Shown: in pieces, positions 61,801-64,000 of the stretch
Numbering within the stretch: the first letter of the stretch is position 1
Layout: the number at the start of each line of letters is the position of its first letter
Notes under the pieces: model-generated
What the model was told of the DNA's origin: nothing
Database searches by the model: none
The model's input: only the letters and a program-made list of their open reading frames with translations
Position numbers and translations under genes: made by a program
DNA from: Ampullaceana balthica
Lineage: Eukaryota; Mollusca; Gastropoda; Lymnaeidae
DNA: 64,000 nucleotides
Direction: 5' to 3'
Assembly (NCBI GenBank): GCA_944989445.1
Contig: CALYLW010000209.1
Span: 472,370 to 536,369 of the forward strand

Positions 61801-63319
61801 CCACTTTCTTTGCACTCTCCATGTCTGTGGCGTAGGCTACGCCGCGGGGCGTCTAGTGTAAATTATTACTCTTCCCTCATTTCGACAACAATCTTTCTAA
61901 AGTGTTTCATAGCCTTATTTGTATTCAATAAGTGCAAGAAGCAATAATGATGTATGAATAATTAATTCCAATTAAGATAAGCAAGAGACAGCTTTGATGA
62001 GCCCAGACAATCAGGGTGTTATACTCACAGAAGGTTTCATTGACTCCAACCTCTTGGAATGGACCAATGGTGTGGGCATCTTGCCAGGAACTGACATGAA
62101 AGTGAGTCCTCTCTATAATATTTAACTTTTTTTAAAAGCTCTTTAAGTTTTATTTCAATCAAACAGCTTTGATTTTCAAGTTTTTAAACATAACAAATAT
62201 TGTGGAAGGCTGAAGTTGTGGCATTTTTCATTTTAAATAATAGAAATTAAATTAGTCCAGCACAGTCAGCTTTAAGCATTAAAAAAATTGTTAGAAATAG
62301 ACAGTCTAATGATGATTCTCTAACATTACTTGGAAAATACTTTTTTTTTCCAGTTCAAAATAAATGAGTTTGGTGACCTTGAGTTAGTTGATGATGGCGG
62401 CATGGGAACTCAATGTGTTAAGTTTCAGAGCAATGAAAGTAATGGCCAACTGTCTAGCAGACTTAAAGAGGAATTAAATGATGGCAGTGATGCTAAAACT
62501 TCTTCAGGTTGCTTTTATTATTTTAAACTTATGAGCTGAATTATTATTTTTACAAACACATTTTTTTTCAATGTATAATTTTATTTAAAAAATTTAAACA
62601 TCTGATCACAGTTTAATAATTTTCCTTATTAAGCAGTAAACATTGTTATTTTGTCAAATATTCTCCATGTTTTATTAAGATAATTGTTTGATGTTTCAAT
62701 TACACTTTTTTTTTATATTTGATAACTCAAGTTTACAATGTTTGGTCCCTCTGTCCAAAAAATGTTCTGGGCTTGGTTTAATTTAAAGGGGAGTTTTAAA
62801 AGTATAATAACTTTGAAAGGAGAATTTCAAGAAGCTTATAGTTTGTTTTTTTTTAAAAATAATTTTCTTGTACAGTGACTGATCCTGCAGAGTTATCAGA
62901 GCATGAAGGAGATCCCATTTGTTGTTGTGTTTACTGTGGTCGCTATGGTTACAAGAGTAACTTCAGAACGTCAGGCAGATTTTGTTCACAGACATGCGCA
63001 GGAAAGTAAGTTAATGGAGTACTGTTCACTTCTGTTTGGGAAGAAATAGTATTAGAGATATATAATTTTCCTTGGTGAAGCAAATTCTTAAGCTGGTCAT
63101 CAGCGTGGGTAGCTTTGGAATTTCAATAATAAATGAAGATGAGGTTAAGTGATGAAAAATGATGAGAATTTTGTCTTCTCTTAAATCTCCATAGAAAAAA
63201 TCTCCACAGAAAACAAATGATAATGTCTCGAATGATGATGGGTATGAAGAACAAGAAAAAGAAATTGATTATGTCAGGAGAGATGAAGAATGTTTCAAGG
63301 GAAGATGCTGATGGTGCAG
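52894..63319 (+). CDS. L3MBTL: L(3)mbt-like (L3MBTL1/3/4 group) chromatin reader, N-terminal part, 3' end beyond window
   Basis: L3MBTL proteins bind mono- and dimethyl-lysine on histones through MBT repeats and compact chromatin. Coding exons: 52894-53157, 53426-53606, 53908-54749, 55521-55709, 56967-57248, 58585-58807, 62031-62101, 62354-62507, 62876-63005, 63195-63319 (partial gene; about 820 residues so far). The first six exons encode a Q/S/T/P-rich low-complexity region. Exon 62031 gives LLEWTNGVGILPGTDMK and exon 62354 FKINEFGDLELVDD, matching the vertebrate L3MBTL3 pattern DWKDGVGTLPGSDLK / FRVNEFGALEV. Exon 62876 carries the FCS zinc finger. MBT repeats should follow past 64000. The start is the first ATG of a clean in-frame exon. 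The frame of the last exon is uncertain (see findings). Confidence 0.85.
55908..56625. mobile_element. hAT-like element in L3MBTL-like intron
   Basis: Starts TGGTGGTGGTCGGATATCCG and ends AACCGGCCACTCCCTA; the complement of the end (TAGGGAGTGGCCGGTT) is an imperfect inverted copy of the start. Flanks CATTTGAT (55900-55907) and CTTTTGAT (56626-56633) match at seven of eight bases. GATATCCGGAT motifs recur subterminally, and a second palindrome (GGTTAACCGG) lies at 56060-56070. No transposase. Confidence 0.65.
57570..57960. repeat. Two imperfect copies of an unidentified repeat motif
   Basis: AGCTAAAATTTTGCAGGCAG near 57640 and GAGCTGAAATTTAGCAGGCA near 57905 are each preceded by a similar CCC...TGATC/CTCATAAG context. 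They suggest a diverged tandem or dispersed repeat within the intron 57248-58585. Function unknown. Confidence 0.4.
58911..59925. mobile_element. hAT element with CCCGGGTACCC subterminal motifs
   Basis: Ends TAGGCCTGTCAACGAGTACC and the complement of the right end TAGGGCTGTCAATATTTTTG. Eight-base flanks TTTCTGAC (58903-58910) and GTTGTGAC (59926-59933) match at six positions. GGGTACCC / ACCCGGG motifs are repeated four times on the left (58928-58985) and three times on the right (59857-59900), forming dense subterminal palindromes that could be transposase sites. No transposase frame. Located in the 3.2-kb L3MBTL-like intron. Confidence 0.72.
60898..60968 (+). pseudogene. tRNA-Val-like pseudogene, copy 1 (Helitron passenger)
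   Basis: CGTAGTGTACTGGTTATCAC matches the D-arm/A-box region of animal tRNA-Val. The anticodon loop CTTATAC sits on a 4/5 paired stem and would carry UAU rather than a valine anticodon. The T-arm stem CTGGG/CCCAG pairs fully, but its loop TTCCAGC lacks the conserved TTCGA. The acceptor stem is poorly paired. These defects indicate a non-functional or SINE-like derivative. Confidence 0.6.
61275..61856 (+). mobile_element. Helitron (non-autonomous), intact termini; partial copy upstream at 60694
   Basis: The element starts TCTATATATATAATTCTCTA immediately after an A and ends CTAG (61853-61856) immediately before a T, the A|T target rule of Helitrons. Ten bases before the CTAG is a hairpin GGCGTAGGCTACGCC (61829-61843), the expected 3' terminal stem-loop. 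There are no terminal inverted repeats or target duplication, as expected. At 582 bp it has no Rep/helicase. The 5' 448 bp is also present upstream at 60694-61141 through the local tandem duplication. Confidence 0.78.
61479..61549 (+). pseudogene. tRNA-Val-like pseudogene, copy 2 (inside the intact Helitron)
   Basis: Same sequence as the copy at 60898-60968, here within the Helitron that retains both termini. The A-box-like segment is good; the B-box is degenerate (GGGTTCCAGCC instead of GGTTCGAATCC). Confidence 0.6.
62876..63005 (+). CDS. L3MBTL: FCS-type zinc finger exon of the L3MBTL-like gene
   Basis: The exon encodes EGDPICCCVYCGRYGYKS, then FRTSGRFCSQTCAGK: a C-x2-C pair, a loop and the FCS-x2-C pair that defines the FCS (MYM-like) zinc finger of Polycomb-group and MBT proteins. 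In L3MBTL3 the equivalent finger lies between the NEFGALEV segment and an acidic/basic linker before the MBT repeats; the order is the same here. It occupies about residues 748-776 of the model. Confidence 0.88.
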
Positions 63320-63667
63320 GTCAGGTTCAGTGCTTAATATTTAATGTTAATTTAAAAAAATTATATTTACTCTATACATTTGACCCTTGTCATGTCAACC
63401 TTGGTCAACTCGCCAGCACTATTATGTCTACATTTTTCTGTTTCGACAGCCAAATTCTCAGTTTGTCATATCATTTTCTCATCATTTATGTTGATTTTTT
63501 TTATGACACAAAACCATAATTTCTCGAGCACATAAGAGGGTAGAATTAGCCATTTAACTTCGGTTACCTTAATGCCCATGACCTGTTGCCAGCTTTAGAA
63601 AATGTTAGTTATAGATGGAACTTCACCATCTCTCTATCTCCATTTTAGGTGTTAACTTATGCTACAG

Positions 63668-64000
63668 CAGGGGTGTCCAAAGTCCAGCCCATGTGCCAAA
63701 TGTGGTCCACGTTAAAACTTTAACTGGCCCGCGGCCTCATATTAAATAATTAATTGACTCTTAAATTATTTTTTTAATGACAACTGTGAATTTTTTTAGA
63801 AAAACTGAAATAATGCGCTTTTTTTAGTACAAAATACGATGACATCAGATGATGGCATAGATCGATGACCTTTTAATTTTTACCAACATAGATATTGATT
63901 TTTTTAAAAAGCTAATAATTATGTACTGTAATGTGAAAGAAATTCAATGATGTCCTGTAGCAAAACGGTAGAAGTAATATTATTTTGTTTTGGAAATGAA
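63668..64000. mobile_element. hAT-like element, left end only (cut by window edge)
   Basis: CAGGGGTGTCCAAAGTCCAG followed by GCCCATGTGCC...TGGTCCAC and CTGGCCCGCGGCC is the typical left terminus of hAT elements with CAGGGGTGTCCAAA ends. The right end and target duplication lie beyond the window. Confidence 0.55.

Noticed and set aside
62160..62350. Additional L3MBTL-like exon between 62101 and 62354
   Set aside because: No in-frame stretch with splice borders; phases of the flanking exons already join perfectly.

Overview
This is animal nuclear DNA: AT-rich, with short exons bounded by GT/AG signals, long introns and dense transposon insertions. Gene content and transposon mix (Ginger, several hAT families, Helitron, CR1-like and I-clade LINEs, RTE-like LINE ends) suggest an invertebrate, most plausibly a gastropod mollusc such as a freshwater snail. 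That taxonomic call is inference only; there is no ribosomal or mitochondrial marker in the window.

Four conserved protein genes can be reconstructed exon by exon, with phases that add up. (1) + strand, window start to 21196: the 3' part of a tandem-domain GH31 alpha-glucosidase (maltase-glucoamylase / sucrase-isomaltase type), 29 exons, 1,099 residues in the window. It holds the end of GH31 repeat 1, a trefoil-like exon and the whole of repeat 2 with nucleophile and acid/base motifs. (2) - strand, 31892 down to 23319: ERI3-type DEDDh 3'-5' exoribonuclease, 7 exons, 217 residues, tail-to-tail with gene 1. (3) - strand, 46043 down to 41670: a PCMTD-type protein (isoaspartyl-methyltransferase-like fold plus SOCS-box-like motif), 4 coding exons, 692 residues, with a long acidic/serine-rich insert. 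(4) + strand, 52894 to beyond the window: the N-terminal half of an L(3)mbt-like protein (long Q/S/T-rich N-terminus, conserved segment upstream of the zinc finger, FCS-type zinc finger). Its MBT repeats lie past position 64000. Genes 3 and 4 are head-to-head.

Mobile DNA makes up most of the remainder. Several insertions have intact boundaries: a Ginger element with a TATG target duplication (12518-14153); a MULE-like element with a perfect 9-bp duplication and minisatellite-like inverted repeats (19619-20870); two 1.7-kb copies of a G-rich terminal-inverted-repeat family (26699-28396 and 46722-48386); a hAT element (33239-37769) split by a 4.3-kb I-clade LINE with a perfect 12-bp duplication; a SPIN/Charlie-like hAT relic (about 39488-39814); nested hAT elements at 50676-51439; hAT elements at 55908-56625 and 58911-59925; and a Helitron carrying a tRNA-like passenger, preceded by a 581-bp direct duplication of its 5' part (60561-61856). 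Degenerate LINE reverse transcriptases lie in introns of GH31, ERI3 and PCMTD.

The genes do not form a pathway: digestion or carbohydrate metabolism, RNA trimming, a methyltransferase-fold ubiquitin-adaptor candidate and a chromatin reader. I see no prokaryotic-style system, CRISPR array or rRNA. The most interesting signals are the transposon structures, the SPIN-like relic, the mirrored exon structure of the GH31 repeats and the lineage-specific extensions of the PCMTD and L3MBTL proteins.
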